Source: CAWIXB01 sp963839955 (GTDB lineage Bacteria > Actinomycetota > Actinomycetes > JACCUZ01). Taken from it: a stretch of DNA of 64,000 bases. The notes under the pieces are model-generated. The model was given only the letters and a program-made list of their open reading frames with translations, made no database searches and had not been told where the DNA came from. The position numbers and the translations under genes are program-made. The number at the start of each line of letters is the position of its first letter. Positions within the stretch are counted from its first letter, which is position 1. Location of the stretch: the NCBI GenBank assembly GCA_963839955.1, contig CAWIXB010000001.1, positions 1,736,001 through 1,800,000 of the forward strand, written 5' to 3'. Shown piece by piece: positions 41,823 through 51,101 of the stretch.

Positions 41823-42967
41823 GAGGGCGACCCCGTGCCGAGCCGCTCGAGCTCCTTGGCCGTTGACTCGAGCAGCTCCTGCCACGACGTCTCGAACTTC
41901 TCGACACCCTCGTCCTCGAGCACCTGCACGACGTCGTCCATGTCGATGCCGGCGTCGGCCAGGGCGGACATCACCTGTGCCGCGGAGGCGTACTCACCCC
42001 GGACCGTGTCGCCGCGGATCACCCCGTGGTCGGCCACGGCGTCGAGCGTGGGCTCGGGCATGGTGTTCACGACACCGCTGGCGACCAGCTCCACGACGTA
42101 CTGCGTGTCGTCGTACGACGGGTCCTTGACGCCTGTCGACGCCCACAGCGGGCGCTGGGGGCGAGCGCCGGCTTCCGCCAGGACGTTCCAGCGATCGGAG
42201 CCGAATACGTCCTCGTAGCGCTGGTACGCCAAGCGGGCGTTGGCGATGGCCGCCTTGCCGCGCAGCTGGCTCGCGTCGGCCGAGCCGAGCTTCTCGAGTC
42301 GCTTGTCGACCTCGGTGTCGACGCGGCTCACGAAGAAGGATGCGACCGACGCCAGCCGGGCCAGGTCGTGTCCGGCCACCCGGGCCCGCTCGATGCCCTC
42401 GAGGAAGGCGTCCATGACCTCGGAGTAGCGCTCGAGGGAGAAGATGAGCGTGACGTTGATGCTGATGCCCTCGGCGAGGCACTGCGCGATGGCGGGCAGG
42501 CCCGCGCGCGTCGCCGGGATCTTGATGAAGAGGTTCGGCCGGTCGACCAGCCACCAGAGCTGCCGAGCCTCGGCGATCGTCTTCTCGGTCTCGTGGGCCA
42601 GCCGCGGGTCGACCTCGATCGAGACCCGGCCGTCGACACCGTCGCTGGCGTCGTAGGCCGGGCGCAGCACGTCGCACGCCCACCGCACGTCGTACGTCGT
42701 GACCATGCGGACCGCCTCTTCTACCTCGACGCCACGCAGGGCGAGGTCGCGCAGCTGCCGGTCGTAGAGGTCGCTGTCGCTGACGGCCTTCTGGAAGATG
42801 GTGGGGTTGGTCGTGACGCCGACGACGTACTTGTCGCGGATGAGGTCGCTGAGGTTCTCGGTCGCCAGCCGGCCGCGGCTCATATCGTCGAGCCAGATGG
42901 CGACGCCCTCCTCGGAGAGCCGGCGCAGCGGGTCGGTGCCCGAGGTCGGGGTGGTCGGGTCGGTCAT
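41819..42967 (-). CDS. tal: Transaldolase
   Basis: Transfers dihydroxyacetone units in the non-oxidative pentose phosphate pathway. 382 residues, the longer actinobacterial form. Motifs: GVTTNPTIFQKAV near residue 50, the Schiff-base Lys in NLFIKIPAT, GISINVTLIFSLERY and SFFVSRVDTEVDK. ATG at 42967 with GAAGGGAAC upstream, 35 bases after tkt. Overlaps pgi. Confidence 0.96.
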   Translation of the reverse strand: MTDPTTPTSGTDPLRRLSEEGVAIWLDDMSRGRLATENLSDLIRDKYVVGVTTNPTIFQKAVSDSDLYDRQLRDLALRGVEVEEAVRMVTTYDVRWACDVLRPAYDASDGVDGRVSIEVDPRLAHETEKTIAEARQLWWLVDRPNLFIKIPATRAGLPAIAQCLAEGISINVTLIFSLERYSEVMDAFLEGIERARVAGHDLARLASVASFFVSRVDTEVDKRLEKLGSADASQLRGKAAIANARLAYQRYEDVFGSDRWNVLAEAGARPQRPLWASTGVKDPSYDDTQYVVELVASGVVNTMPEPTLDAVADHGVIRGDTVRGEYASAAQVMSALADAGIDMDDVVQVLEDEGVEKFETSWQELLESTAKELERLGTGSPS

Positions 42968-43002
42968 GTCGTTCCCTTCGTTCGGAGCCGCCGGGACAAC
43001 CG

Positions 43003-45120
43003 TCAGCTGCCGGTCGTGCTCCCGGTGATGAGGCCGACCCGCTCGAGCGTCGCGTGGGCGGCTGCCACGACACGGTCACGGGTGAAGCCGAACTGCTCGA
43101 ACAGCACACTGTGCGCGGCGCTGGCCCCGAAGTGCTCGAGGCTGACGATCTCGCCGGCGTCGCCGACGACCTCACGCCAGCCCTGCGCCACGGCGGCCTC
43201 GACGCTGACTCGTGCCTTCACGCCACTGGGCAACACCTGCTGCTGGTAGGCCTGTTCCTGCTCGCGGAACCACTCGATGCACGGCATCGAGACGACGCGG
43301 GTCGGGGTGCCCTCTGCCTCCAGCGCCTCCCGGGCCGCGACAGCGAGCTGCACTTCGGACCCGGTCGCGACCAGGATGACCCGCGGCTGGCCGTTGCTGG
43401 CGTCGGCGAGCACGTAGCCGCCGCGCGCGGTGCCCTCGGCCGACGCGAACGTCTCACGGTCGAACGTCGGCAGGTTCTGGCGCGACAGGCACAGCCCAGC
43501 GGGCCGGTCGGTGTTCTCGAGGATCGTCCGCCAGGCCACCACCGTCTCGTTCGCGTCGCCGGGCCGAACGACGTCCAGGCCCGGGATCGCCCGCAGCGCG
43601 GCGAGGTGCTCGACCGGCTGGTGGGTGGGCCCGTCCTCGCCGAGGCCGATGGAGTCGTGGGTCCAGACGTAGGTCACCGGCAGCCCCATGAGCGCGGCGA
43701 GGCGGACGGCGGGTCGCATGTAGTCGCTGAAGACGAGGAACGTGCCGCCGTAGGGCCGGGTGCCGCCGTGCAGCACGATGCCGTTGAGGATCGAGCCCAT
43801 CGCGTGCTCGCGGATGCCGAAGTGCAGCACCCGTCCGTAGGGGCCGCCAGGGAACGCCTTGGTCTGGCGGTCCTCGGGCAGGAACGACGGCTCGCCCTTG
43901 GGCGTGGTGTTGTTGGACTCGGCCAGGTCGGCGGAGCCGCCCCAGAGCTCGGGCAGGGCCGGGACGATCGCGTTGAGCACCTCACCGGACGCCTTGCGGG
44001 TCGCGACACCCTTCTCGTCCGCCGGGAACGTCGGGAGGTTGCTCGTCCAGCCGTCGGGGAGCCGCCGCGCCTGCATGCGGTCGAGCAGCGCCTTGCCGTC
44101 GGGGTTCGAGCTCGCCCACGTGTCGAAGGTCGGCTGCCACTCGGAGTGCGCGGTGCGGCCGCGGTCGAGGACCTGGCGGGCGTGCGTGAGCACCTCCGGG
44201 TCGACGTCGAAGGACTTCGACGGGTCGAAGCCGAGGATCTTCTTGGTCGCCTCGACCTCCGCGCCGCCGAGGGCGGCGCCGTGCGCCTTGCCGGTGTTCT
44301 GGGCGTTGGGAGCGGGCCAGGCGATGATCGTCTTCAACGCGATGAACGACGGTCGCTCGGTCTCCGCGAGGGCCGCGTCGTAGGCGCGGGCCAGCGCCTG
44401 GACGTTCTCGTCGTACTTGCCGCCCTGGCCGATCCAGTCGACGCGCTGCACGTGCCAGCCAAGGGCCTCGTAGCGCGCCGCCACGTCCTCGCTGAGCGCG
44501 ATGTTCGTGTCGTCCTCGATGGAGATCTGGTTCTGGTCGTAGAGCAGCACCAGGTTGCCGAGTCGTTGCACGCCGGCGATGGACGACGCCTCGTTGCTGA
44601 CGCCCTCCTCCATGTCACCGTCGGAGGCGAAGCACCAGATCGTGTGGTCGAACGGGCTCTCGCCCGCGGGTGCGTCGGGGTCGAGCAGGCCGCGCTCGCG
44701 CCGGGTCGCCATGGCCATGCCGACGGCGTTGCCGACGCCCTGGCCCAGCGGCCCGGTGGTGGTCTCGACACCGGCCGTGTGGCCGTGCTCGGGGTGACCC
44801 GGCGTCAGCGAGCCCCAGGTCCGCAGCGCCTTGAGGTCGTCGAGCTCGAGGCCGTAGCCCGACAGGTAGAGCTGGAGATAGAGGGTCAGGCTGGAGTGGC
44901 CGGCCGACAGCACGAACCGGTCGCGCCCGGTCCAGCCGGGGTCGGTGGGGTCGTGGCGCAGGTAGCGCTGGAAGAGGAGGTACGCCGCGGGAGCCAGGCT
45001 CATCGCCGTCCCCGGGTGCCCGTTGCCGGCCTTCTCGACGGCGTCCATGGCCAGCACCCGGATGGTGTCGACGGCCTTCTGGTCGAGGTCGGTCCACTCG
45101 GTCTTCTTCGCGGTGCTCAC
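43003..45120 (-). CDS. tkt: Transketolase
   Basis: Thiamine diphosphate enzyme that moves two-carbon units between sugar phosphates. 705 residues. Motifs: KAGNGHPGTAMSLAP, the diphosphate-binding GDGDMEEGVSNEA-like stretch (ASDGDMEEGVSNEASSIAG), YDQNQISIEDDT, and THDSIGLGEDGPTHQPVEHL. GTG at 45120 with GAAGGAG about 13 bases upstream. First gene of the operon tkt-tal-pgi-zwf-opcA-pgl and divergent from ctaB. Confidence 0.97.
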   Translation of the reverse strand: MSTAKKTEWTDLDQKAVDTIRVLAMDAVEKAGNGHPGTAMSLAPAAYLLFQRYLRHDPTDPGWTGRDRFVLSAGHSSLTLYLQLYLSGYGLELDDLKALRTWGSLTPGHPEHGHTAGVETTTGPLGQGVGNAVGMAMATRRERGLLDPDAPAGESPFDHTIWCFASDGDMEEGVSNEASSIAGVQRLGNLVLLYDQNQISIEDDTNIALSEDVAARYEALGWHVQRVDWIGQGGKYDENVQALARAYDAALAETERPSFIALKTIIAWPAPNAQNTGKAHGAALGGAEVEATKKILGFDPSKSFDVDPEVLTHARQVLDRGRTAHSEWQPTFDTWASSNPDGKALLDRMQARRLPDGWTSNLPTFPADEKGVATRKASGEVLNAIVPALPELWGGSADLAESNNTTPKGEPSFLPEDRQTKAFPGGPYGRVLHFGIREHAMGSILNGIVLHGGTRPYGGTFLVFSDYMRPAVRLAALMGLPVTYVWTHDSIGLGEDGPTHQPVEHLAALRAIPGLDVVRPGDANETVVAWRTILENTDRPAGLCLSRQNLPTFDRETFASAEGTARGGYVLADASNGQPRVILVATGSEVQLAVAAREALEAEGTPTRVVSMPCIEWFREQEQAYQQQVLPSGVKARVSVEAAVAQGWREVVGDAGEIVSLEHFGASAAHSVLFEQFGFTRDRVVAAAHATLERVGLITGSTTGS

Positions 45121-45319
45121 CCGGGTTCAGGGCTCCTTCGACGTCTCGTCTCGTGTGGCTGGCCTGGCTGCCGAACTAGCTCGCGTCCGGGTCTGCGCGG
45201 GTCCCCCTCCTGCTTCGCCGAGCCTACCCGCGGGGCTCCGCGTCGTTGACGGCGCGCGGGATACAGTTGGGCTGCCCGGAGGGCTGACCCGCAAACAACC
45301 GGCTCGGAACGAGGTGTGC
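45121..45319. promoter_or_regulatory. Divergent promoter region tkt / ctaB
   Basis: 199 bases between tkt (minus) and ctaB (plus). TACAGT at 45262-45267 is a likely -10 box for ctaB, about 52 bases before its start. TTGACG at 45246 is too close to be its -35. No clear operator or riboswitch was recognised. Confidence 0.4.
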
Positions 45320-46255
45320 GTGACCGCCGTCGACTCCCGCCCCGCGACGGGCGCGGTGACGGCGACGCCGACCCGGACGGTGCGGTCGGTGCTCGGGGGC
45401 TACCTCGCTCTCACCAAGCCCCGCATCATCGAGCTGCTGCTCGTGACGACGGTCCCGACCATGTTCCTGGCCGAGGCAGGGGTGCCCTCGCTCGGCCTGG
45501 TGGCGGCGACGCTTGTCGGCGGATCGCTGGCCGCGGGTAGCGCCAACACCCTCAATTGCTACCTCGACCGCGACATCGACTCGCTCATGCACCGCACGGC
45601 GAAGCGCCCGCTGGCCACCGGGCTGGTCCGGCCGGCCGAGGCGTTGGCCCTGGGTGTGGTGCTCGGCGTCCTCGCGGTCGGCTGGCTCGCGGTCACCGTC
45701 AACCTGCTCGCATCGGGGCTGGCCCTGGCCGCGATCCTGTTCTACGTCTGCGTCTACACGATGGCGCTCAAGCGCCGGACGCCGCAGAACATCGTGTGGG
45801 GTGGCGCGGCCGGCTGCATGCCGGTGCTGATCGGCTGGGCGGCGGTCACCGGGTCCCTGTCGTGGGCGCCGGTCGTGCTGTTCGCGATCATCTTCTTCTG
45901 GACACCGCCGCACTACTGGCCGCTGTCGCTGCGGTTCCGCGACGACTACGCCGCTGCCGGTGTCCCGATGCTTCCCGTCGTGGCCGACGTGGTGGTCGTG
46001 GCCCGTCGCGTCGTGGTCTACAGCTGGCTGATGGTCGCGACGTCGCTGCTGCTGTGGCCGGTGGCGGGCACCGGTCCGGTCTACGCCGCGGCGGCCCTGG
46101 CCCTGGGGACGGCCTTCCTCGTCGAGGCCCATCGGCTGCTGGCCCGGGCCCGGTCCGGCCGCGGCGACCTGGCGCCGATGCGCCTCTTCCACGGGTCGAT
46201 CACCTATCTCACGCTGCTGTTCCTGGCGATCGCGATCGACCCGCTGATCGGCTGA
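45320..46255 (+). CDS. ctaB: Protohaem IX farnesyltransferase (haem O synthase)
   Basis: Adds a farnesyl group to protohaem for cytochrome oxidase. 311 residues with about nine membrane segments. The prenyltransferase motif is NCYLDRDIDSLMHRTAKRPL and the second Asp-rich region follows RFRDDYAAAGVPMLPVV. The GTG at 45320 is chosen because GAACGAGG lies five bases upstream; GTG 45314 in the same frame would add two residues. Haem A synthase is encoded at 48830. The ctaB-tkt divergent pair is common in actinobacteria. Confidence 0.95.
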   Translation: MTAVDSRPATGAVTATPTRTVRSVLGGYLALTKPRIIELLLVTTVPTMFLAEAGVPSLGLVAATLVGGSLAAGSANTLNCYLDRDIDSLMHRTAKRPLATGLVRPAEALALGVVLGVLAVGWLAVTVNLLASGLALAAILFYVCVYTMALKRRTPQNIVWGGAAGCMPVLIGWAAVTGSLSWAPVVLFAIIFFWTPPHYWPLSLRFRDDYAAAGVPMLPVVADVVVVARRVVVYSWLMVATSLLLWPVAGTGPVYAAAALALGTAFLVEAHRLLARARSGRGDLAPMRLFHGSITYLTLLFLAIAIDPLIG

Positions 46256-46263
46256 CCCAGCCC

Positions 46264-47538
46264 TCACTCCGCCGGTGGTGCCAGCCGCATCGCCACCCGC
46301 GCACCGCCGCCGGGTGACGCGCTGACGCGAACGTCGCCACCGGACGCGGCCGCTGTGCGCCGGGCGATGTCGAGGCCGAGCCCGGTCGAGCCCCCACGGC
46401 TCTCACCGCGATGCACGACGTCGTGGTCGTCGAAGCCGGGGCCGTCGTCGTCGACGACCACCAGCACTCCTGCGGCGTCGAGCGGGTGCACCGAGACGGA
46501 GAAGTCCGTGCCCTCGGGCGTGTGCGAGAAGACGTTGCCGATCAGCGCGTCGACCGCCGCACCGAGGTCGTCGGCGCTGGCCCGCACCAGACAGGGCCCG
46601 TCGGGCAGATCGAGGGCGAGGTCGCGGTCCTGGTCCTCGGCGAGCACTCGCCAGAAACCGGCGCGCTCGGCGACGACGGCGCGCGCGTCGCATCGGGCCG
46701 CTCCGCCCTCGCGCATCGGGCGGCGGGCCTCGCGGATCACGGCGTCGACCTGACGGTTGAGCTCGTCCACGTCGCCGAGCAGCCGGTCCCGGTCGTCGGG
46801 GTTCGGCAGACCCTCGGCGTCCAGCCGCAGCGCGGTGACCGGCGTACGGAGCCGGTGGGAGAGGTCGGCCACCGCCTCTCGTTCCGACGCGAGCAGCTCG
46901 CGGATCCGGGCGGCGAGCTGGTTGATCGCCAGCCCGACGTCGTGCACCTCCGGCGGCCCCGCCGGCTCGACGCGGGCGTCCAGGTCGCCGTGGCCGAGTC
47001 GCTCGGCGGCATTCGCGAGCGCGGTGATGGGGGAGGTGATCGAGCGGGCCAGCCGGTCGGCGACGACGAGGGACATGAGGACGAGGAACACGCCGAGCAG
47101 GCCGAGCACGAGCCACGCCTTCGTGACGCCCTGCCGCAGCCGCGACTCCGGCACCAGCGTCACGATGGCCGCCTCGCCGTCGGGGCGGAAGACGGGCTGC
47201 CGGACGACCGCACCGCCCACGTTCGTCCGCGTCACCGACGTCGCTCGCGGCACCACGCCCGCGTCCACGCCGTCGAGTGCTGCTGTGTCGCCCACGACGG
47301 TGCCGTCCGGCATCCGCACGACGGTCACCAGGTCGCCCTGGATCTGCGCGAGCGCGTCGGAGACGTCGGCCGCTGTTCCGTTCGCTGCCGGACCGACCAG
47401 GGACTGGCTCTGCGCGGTCGCGTCGGAGACCGCCTGGTTGGTCGCAGCGCGGCTGACCAGCAGGGCGAGCGGAAGCAGGAACGCCAGCAGCACGACTGAC
47501 GTCGTGGCGGCGACGAGCACCGCCAGCCGCCGCCTCAC
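46264..47538 (-). CDS. Two-component sensor histidine kinase
   Basis: 424 residues from the GTG at 47538. Two membrane segments (about 5-29 and 141-160) enclose a 110-residue extracytoplasmic sensor; a HAMP domain (about 160-215) follows. The H-box is DLSHRLRTPVTALRLD with His228. ATP-binding boxes are present (IGNVFSHTPEGTDF as N-box, VDDDGPGFDD as G1, GSTGLGLDIARR as G2). It is the partner of the response regulator encoded 19 bases upstream. Convergent with ctaB. The stimulus is not evident; the sensor domain is small and polar. Confidence 0.93.
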   Translation of the reverse strand: MRRRLAVLVAATTSVVLLAFLLPLALLVSRAATNQAVSDATAQSQSLVGPAANGTAADVSDALAQIQGDLVTVVRMPDGTVVGDTAALDGVDAGVVPRATSVTRTNVGGAVVRQPVFRPDGEAAIVTLVPESRLRQGVTKAWLVLGLLGVFLVLMSLVVADRLARSITSPITALANAAERLGHGDLDARVEPAGPPEVHDVGLAINQLAARIRELLASEREAVADLSHRLRTPVTALRLDAEGLPNPDDRDRLLGDVDELNRQVDAVIREARRPMREGGAARCDARAVVAERAGFWRVLAEDQDRDLALDLPDGPCLVRASADDLGAAVDALIGNVFSHTPEGTDFSVSVHPLDAAGVLVVVDDDGPGFDDHDVVHRGESRGGSTGLGLDIARRTAAASGGDVRVSASPGGGARVAMRLAPPAE

Positions 47539-47557
47539 CGGTGGTGAACCCGTTCGG

Positions 47558-48262
47558 TCACCCGGTGCCGCCGTCGGTCGACGAGGCCGGTTCGACCAGC
47601 TTGACGCCGACCCCGCGGACGGTCTGGAGCAGGCGCGGATCCTGCGCGGTCTCGCCGAGCTTGCGACGCAGCCAGGACAGGTGGACGTCGACGGTCTTGT
47701 CGGCGCCGCCGTACGGCGACTGCCACACCTCGGCGAGCAGCGTGCGCTTCGACACCACCTCGCCCGGCCGGGCGGCGAGGTAGGCAAGCAGGTCGAACTC
47801 GCGCGGGCGCAGGTCGAGGTCGGTTCCGCCCAGCGTCGCCTTGCGCGTCCGCGGGTCCACCACGAGGTCGCCGACAACGAGGGCGGTCTCGCCCTCCGGC
47901 GCGGTGCTGCGGCGCAGGACGGCGCGGATGCGCGCGTCGAGCTGGTCGGCACTGAACGGCTTGATGACGTAGTCGTCGGCGCCGGCGTCGAGTGCTCCCA
48001 CGACCACCCGGTCGTCGTCGCGGGCAGTGGCCACGATCACCGGGACCTTGCTGACCGAGCGCAGCATCCGCAGCATCTGTGCGCCGTCCATGTCGGGGAG
48101 GCCCAGGTCGAGCACGACGAGGTCGGGACGTTCCTCGACCGCACGGTGCAGACCGGCCATCGCCGTCGGCTCGGAGGCCACCGCGTGTCCGCGCTCGGTG
48201 AGCGCACGGGTGAGCGCCGTGCGGATCCGGACATCGTCCTCGATGAGCAGTACCGACGCCAC
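47558..48262 (-). CDS. OmpR/PhoB-family response regulator
   Basis: 234 residues starting VASVLLIEDDVRIRTAL at the GTG at 48262. Receiver domain with Asp52 in VVLDLGLPDMDG, then Thr in VATARDDD and Lys in VIKPFSADQL. The winged-helix DNA-binding domain has DLRPREFDLLAYLAARPGEV and HLSWLRRKLGE. A -10 box sits six bases upstream, so it is leaderless, and a perfect 6-bp inverted repeat lies behind that, a possible binding site shared with the divergent secreted protein gene. Confidence 0.94.
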   Translation of the reverse strand: MASVLLIEDDVRIRTALTRALTERGHAVASEPTAMAGLHRAVEERPDLVVLDLGLPDMDGAQMLRMLRSVSKVPVIVATARDDDRVVVGALDAGADDYVIKPFSADQLDARIRAVLRRSTAPEGETALVVGDLVVDPRTRKATLGGTDLDLRPREFDLLAYLAARPGEVVSKRTLLAEVWQSPYGGADKTVDVHLSWLRRKLGETAQDPRLLQTVRGVGVKLVEPASSTDGGTG

Positions 48263-48268
48263 CCCGCG

Positions 48269-48274
48269 ACCGTA
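48269..48274 (-). promoter_or_regulatory. -10 box (TACGGT) of the response regulator gene, leaderless
   Basis: On the minus strand TACGGT ends six bases before the GTG at 48262. Confidence 0.45.
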
Positions 48275-48288
48275 GCGCTGGGGTCGCC

Positions 48289-48303
48289 TTAACGTTCCGT
48301 TAA
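48289..48303. promoter_or_regulatory. Inverted repeat TTAACG-ttc-CGTTAA, candidate operator
   Basis: A perfect AT-rich 6-bp palindrome with 3-base gap in an otherwise very GC-rich stretch, 27 bases before the response regulator start and 25 bases before the divergent gene for a secreted protein. Position and symmetry suit a site for the response regulator or another local factor. Confidence 0.5.
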
Positions 48304-48327
48304 CCACGCGGGGGACAGACTGGCGGC

Positions 48328-48825
48328 GTGAACAAACGCGTCGCGCTCGTCGGCCTGTGGCTGGCGTTCGCCGTGGCCGCCGTCGGCGTCGGGTTCGGTG
48401 CGTCCGGGCTCGTCGACGATCCGTTCACCGGCGCGTCCGGCTCCGTCGAGAACGTGAACGACCCCACGCCGTCCCGCACCGCGACTCCGTCAGGGAGCTC
48501 ATCCACGTCACCGTCGCCCAGCGCGTCGGCGACCTCGTCCCCCTCGTCGACGGCGACCGGCGGCGCGTCCGCGGGTCCGGTCACCCGCACGAAGACGACC
48601 TCCGGCGGGTCGATCGTCGCCCAGTGCCGCGGCGGCCTGGTCTCGGTCAGCGCCTCACCCGCGGTCGGCTGGGAGCTGGACGACATCGACCGGGGACGGA
48701 GCCGCGAGGCGCGGGTGCGCTTCGAGCGCGGCGATGGCGACGACAAGGGTCGCGTGGACGTGCGGGTGCGGTGCTCCGGAGGACGCCCGACCTTCGCGGT
48801 CGAGGAACGCGCCGACGACGACTGA
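48328..48825 (+). CDS. Putative secreted or membrane-anchored Ser/Thr-rich protein
   Basis: 165 residues, no recognised family. A hydrophobic segment at residues 6-25 (signal peptide or anchor) is followed by a Ser/Thr/Pro-rich stretch (about 45-85, SSSTSPSPSASATSSPSSTA), then a folded-looking C-terminal part with two cysteines (QCRGG and VRCSGG) that could form a disulphide. Divergent from the response regulator, with the palindrome between them, so it may be a target or an accessory of that two-component system. Convergent with ctaA, with five bases between the stops. Confidence 0.65.
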   Translation: MNKRVALVGLWLAFAVAAVGVGFGASGLVDDPFTGASGSVENVNDPTPSRTATPSGSSSTSPSPSASATSSPSSTATGGASAGPVTRTKTTSGGSIVAQCRGGLVSVSASPAVGWELDDIDRGRSREARVRFERGDGDDKGRVDVRVRCSGGRPTFAVEERADDD

Positions 48826-48829
48826 TCGG

Positions 48830-49801
48830 TCAGCCTTGTCCCGTGGCGATGAGATCGGGCGACCGTCCCCTCGCCGACGCAGTTCCTGTCCCGGGCACGC
48901 CCGACCGCTGCGACGAACCGAGCAGCACCCTGAGCGCGGCGATCCACACGAGGGACGCGCCCAGCACGTGCACCCCGACGAGGACGACCGGCAGGTCGGT
49001 GACGTACTGCACGTAGCCCACGGCGCCCTGCCCGAGCTCGACACCCAGCAGTACCGCGGCGCGCCGACGCAGCACCGCGGGCGCATCGACCGCCCACAGG
49101 GTCACGAGCAGCCCCGCGGTCAGCCCGACCAGCAGGAAGACCGCGTCCGCGTGCAGCTGCGAGACGGTCGCCAGGTCGAAGGGGAAACGGTCCTGCGCGT
49201 TCTTGTCGCCGGAGTGCGGCCCGGTCCCGGTCACGACCGTGCCGAGCAGCAAGGTGACCGAGGCCACCCCGACGAGGGCGCGCGTGCCGACCACCACCTC
49301 ACGGCGTACCAGCGGACGGGGACTCGCGAGCGGCTCGCCCTGTGCCCGCTCGTGCGCCAGCGCGGCCACCGCGATGAGCCCCATCGACACCAGGAAGTGC
49401 GCCATCACCGTGGCCGGATGCAGCTCGGTCAGCACCGTGACCGCGCCGAGCATCGCCTGCACCACGATGCCTGCGAGGAGCAGCACCGCCGGCCGGAGCA
49501 GGTCGGGCCGGCGCGCTCGCCAGGCCACCACCAGCGCGGCGACCACCGCCGCCGAGAGCACGAAGGTCAGCTGGCGGTTGCCGAACTCGATGAAGCCGTG
49601 CACCCCCATCTCACGAGTGGGTACCAGGCTCTCGTCGGTGCACCGAGGCACCGTCGGGCAGCCGAGGCCGGACGCGGTCAGCCGCACCGCGCCACCGGTG
49701 ACGACGATGACGGTGTTCATCACCAGCGCCCAGAGGAACACCCGCCGTACGGCGGCGGGGGAGGGCCGCCACTGCCGCAGCTGGGCCAGGCGGTCGCGCA
49801 T
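48830..49801 (-). CDS. ctaA: Haem A synthase (COX15/CtaA family)
   Basis: Oxidises the haem O methyl group to make haem A. 323 residues with about eight membrane segments. Typical stretches: VTGGAVRLTASGLGCPTVPRC (conserved Gly-Cys pair), HGFIEFGNRQ with a haem-ligand His, LHPATVMAHFLVSM, TGTGPHSGD and QLHADAVFLL. It completes the pathway with ctaB at 45320. Followed on the minus strand by nothing; its end meets the plus-strand gene at 48825. Confidence 0.94.
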   Translation of the reverse strand: MRDRLAQLRQWRPSPAAVRRVFLWALVMNTVIVVTGGAVRLTASGLGCPTVPRCTDESLVPTREMGVHGFIEFGNRQLTFVLSAAVVAALVVAWRARRPDLLRPAVLLLAGIVVQAMLGAVTVLTELHPATVMAHFLVSMGLIAVAALAHERAQGEPLASPRPLVRREVVVGTRALVGVASVTLLLGTVVTGTGPHSGDKNAQDRFPFDLATVSQLHADAVFLLVGLTAGLLVTLWAVDAPAVLRRRAAVLLGVELGQGAVGYVQYVTDLPVVLVGVHVLGASLVWIAALRVLLGSSQRSGVPGTGTASARGRSPDLIATGQG

Positions 49802-49811
49802 GCCGTGCAGC

Positions 49812-51101
49812 CTACGGCGCGACCACGTCCTCCACGGCCACGACGGGAGCCGCCACCGGGGAAGTGCCGCCGCCCGGCAACCGCAGGGAGAGCGCGGCTG
49901 AGACGAGCAGCAGGACGCCGGCTGCGGCGAAGCCGATGGTGAGACTGGTCAGGTCGGTCAGCAGCGGCAGCAGGAGGCTGCCGGTGATGCCGCCCAGCAT
50001 CAGCGCGAACGACGAGGCGGACACGGTCGTCGCGCGGCGGGACGAGTCGACGCGGCTGTGCATCACCTGCTTGAGCAGCGGCCAGCTGGCTCCGTTCCAC
50101 AGGTAGAACGCGGCGTACGCAGTCCCGGCCAGGACGGCCGTGGGGGAGAGCGCGATGCCCGCCAGTGCCAGCGCGCAGAAGACCAGCAGGGCGGCCGTGG
50201 CGCGGGCGACGGACCCGCGCGCCGCCCGGCGAGCGCTGATTGCCAGGGACGACCCGAGCGCCGATGCCCCGAACGAGACTGCCATCACGACGCCGAACAC
50301 CGCGCTGGCGTCGGTTGCGCCGTCGGCGAGCTCAGCGAAGCGGATGGGGCCGAGCAGCTCGAGGGTCGCGAGCACCATCCCGGCGATGAAGGTGACCATC
50401 AGAAGTAGCCGCAGCGCCTGGTCCCGGGCGGCCAGCGCGACCGTGTCGCGGACGATCGTCGGGACCTCGCGGAGGCTGTTGCGCAGCAGGGCTCGGGTGC
50501 CGATCGTGGCTGCCGGACCGAGGGGCGTCACGAGCAGGATGACTGCCAGGAGGTTGACCACCCCGAAGCCGGCCGCGACGAGGATCGGCAGTCTGAGGGG
50601 GGCCGACCCGCTGTCAGCGAGCATGGGCAGGACGCCCCCGAGCACCGATCCGATGGACAGGGCCAGACCGTCGGCCACGGCGGCCCGGGACAACCCGGGA
50701 GTGATGTCGGTGCCCGGGCTGATCTGCTCCACCGCGTCGACGTACCAGGACTCCAGCGGACCGGAGTCCAGCGCCCTCCCGGCACCCACCAGCGCGAAGG
50801 CCGCCATGAACATCAGGAGGTTGGTCGACGCCGCGAGAAGGAGAAGGCCGGCGATCTGCAGCACACCGGAGAGGACCAGGACCGGACGGCGGCCGATCGC
50901 GTCGGCCAGGCCACCGGTCGGCAGCTCGAGCACCAGCGCGATCAACGAGTGTGCGACGAAGACCAGGCCGATCTCGGCGACGGTCAGTCCGCGGGACTTC
51001 GCCAGCAGCACGGTCACCGGGATCGCGAGCCCGATCGGCACCCAGCGCAGCGCGGTCAGGACGACGAAGCGGCGGCCGGCGGAGGTCACGGAGAGGCTCA
51101 C
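49812..51101 (-). CDS. Major facilitator superfamily transporter
   Basis: 429 residues with about 12 membrane segments. The MFS signature between segments 2 and 3 is GGLADAIGRRPVLVLSG. No acidic residues inside segment 1 that would mark a sugar porter; the pattern is that of a drug-type exporter. GTG at 51101 overlaps the stop of the ArsR-type regulator by four bases, so the regulator probably controls this exporter. Substrate unknown. Confidence 0.85.
   Translation of the reverse strand: MSLSVTSAGRRFVVLTALRWVPIGLAIPVTVLLAKSRGLTVAEIGLVFVAHSLIALVLELPTGGLADAIGRRPVLVLSGVLQIAGLLLLAASTNLLMFMAAFALVGAGRALDSGPLESWYVDAVEQISPGTDITPGLSRAAVADGLALSIGSVLGGVLPMLADSGSAPLRLPILVAAGFGVVNLLAVILLVTPLGPAATIGTRALLRNSLREVPTIVRDTVALAARDQALRLLLMVTFIAGMVLATLELLGPIRFAELADGATDASAVFGVVMAVSFGASALGSSLAISARRAARGSVARATAALLVFCALALAGIALSPTAVLAGTAYAAFYLWNGASWPLLKQVMHSRVDSSRRATTVSASSFALMLGGITGSLLLPLLTDLTSLTIGFAAAGVLLLVSAALSLRLPGGGTSPVAAPVVAVEDVVAP

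Noticed and set aside
45246..45267. TTGACG and TACAGT as a -35/-10 pair for ctaB
   Set aside because: The spacing of 10 bases is too short for a housekeeping promoter; only the -10 box is kept.
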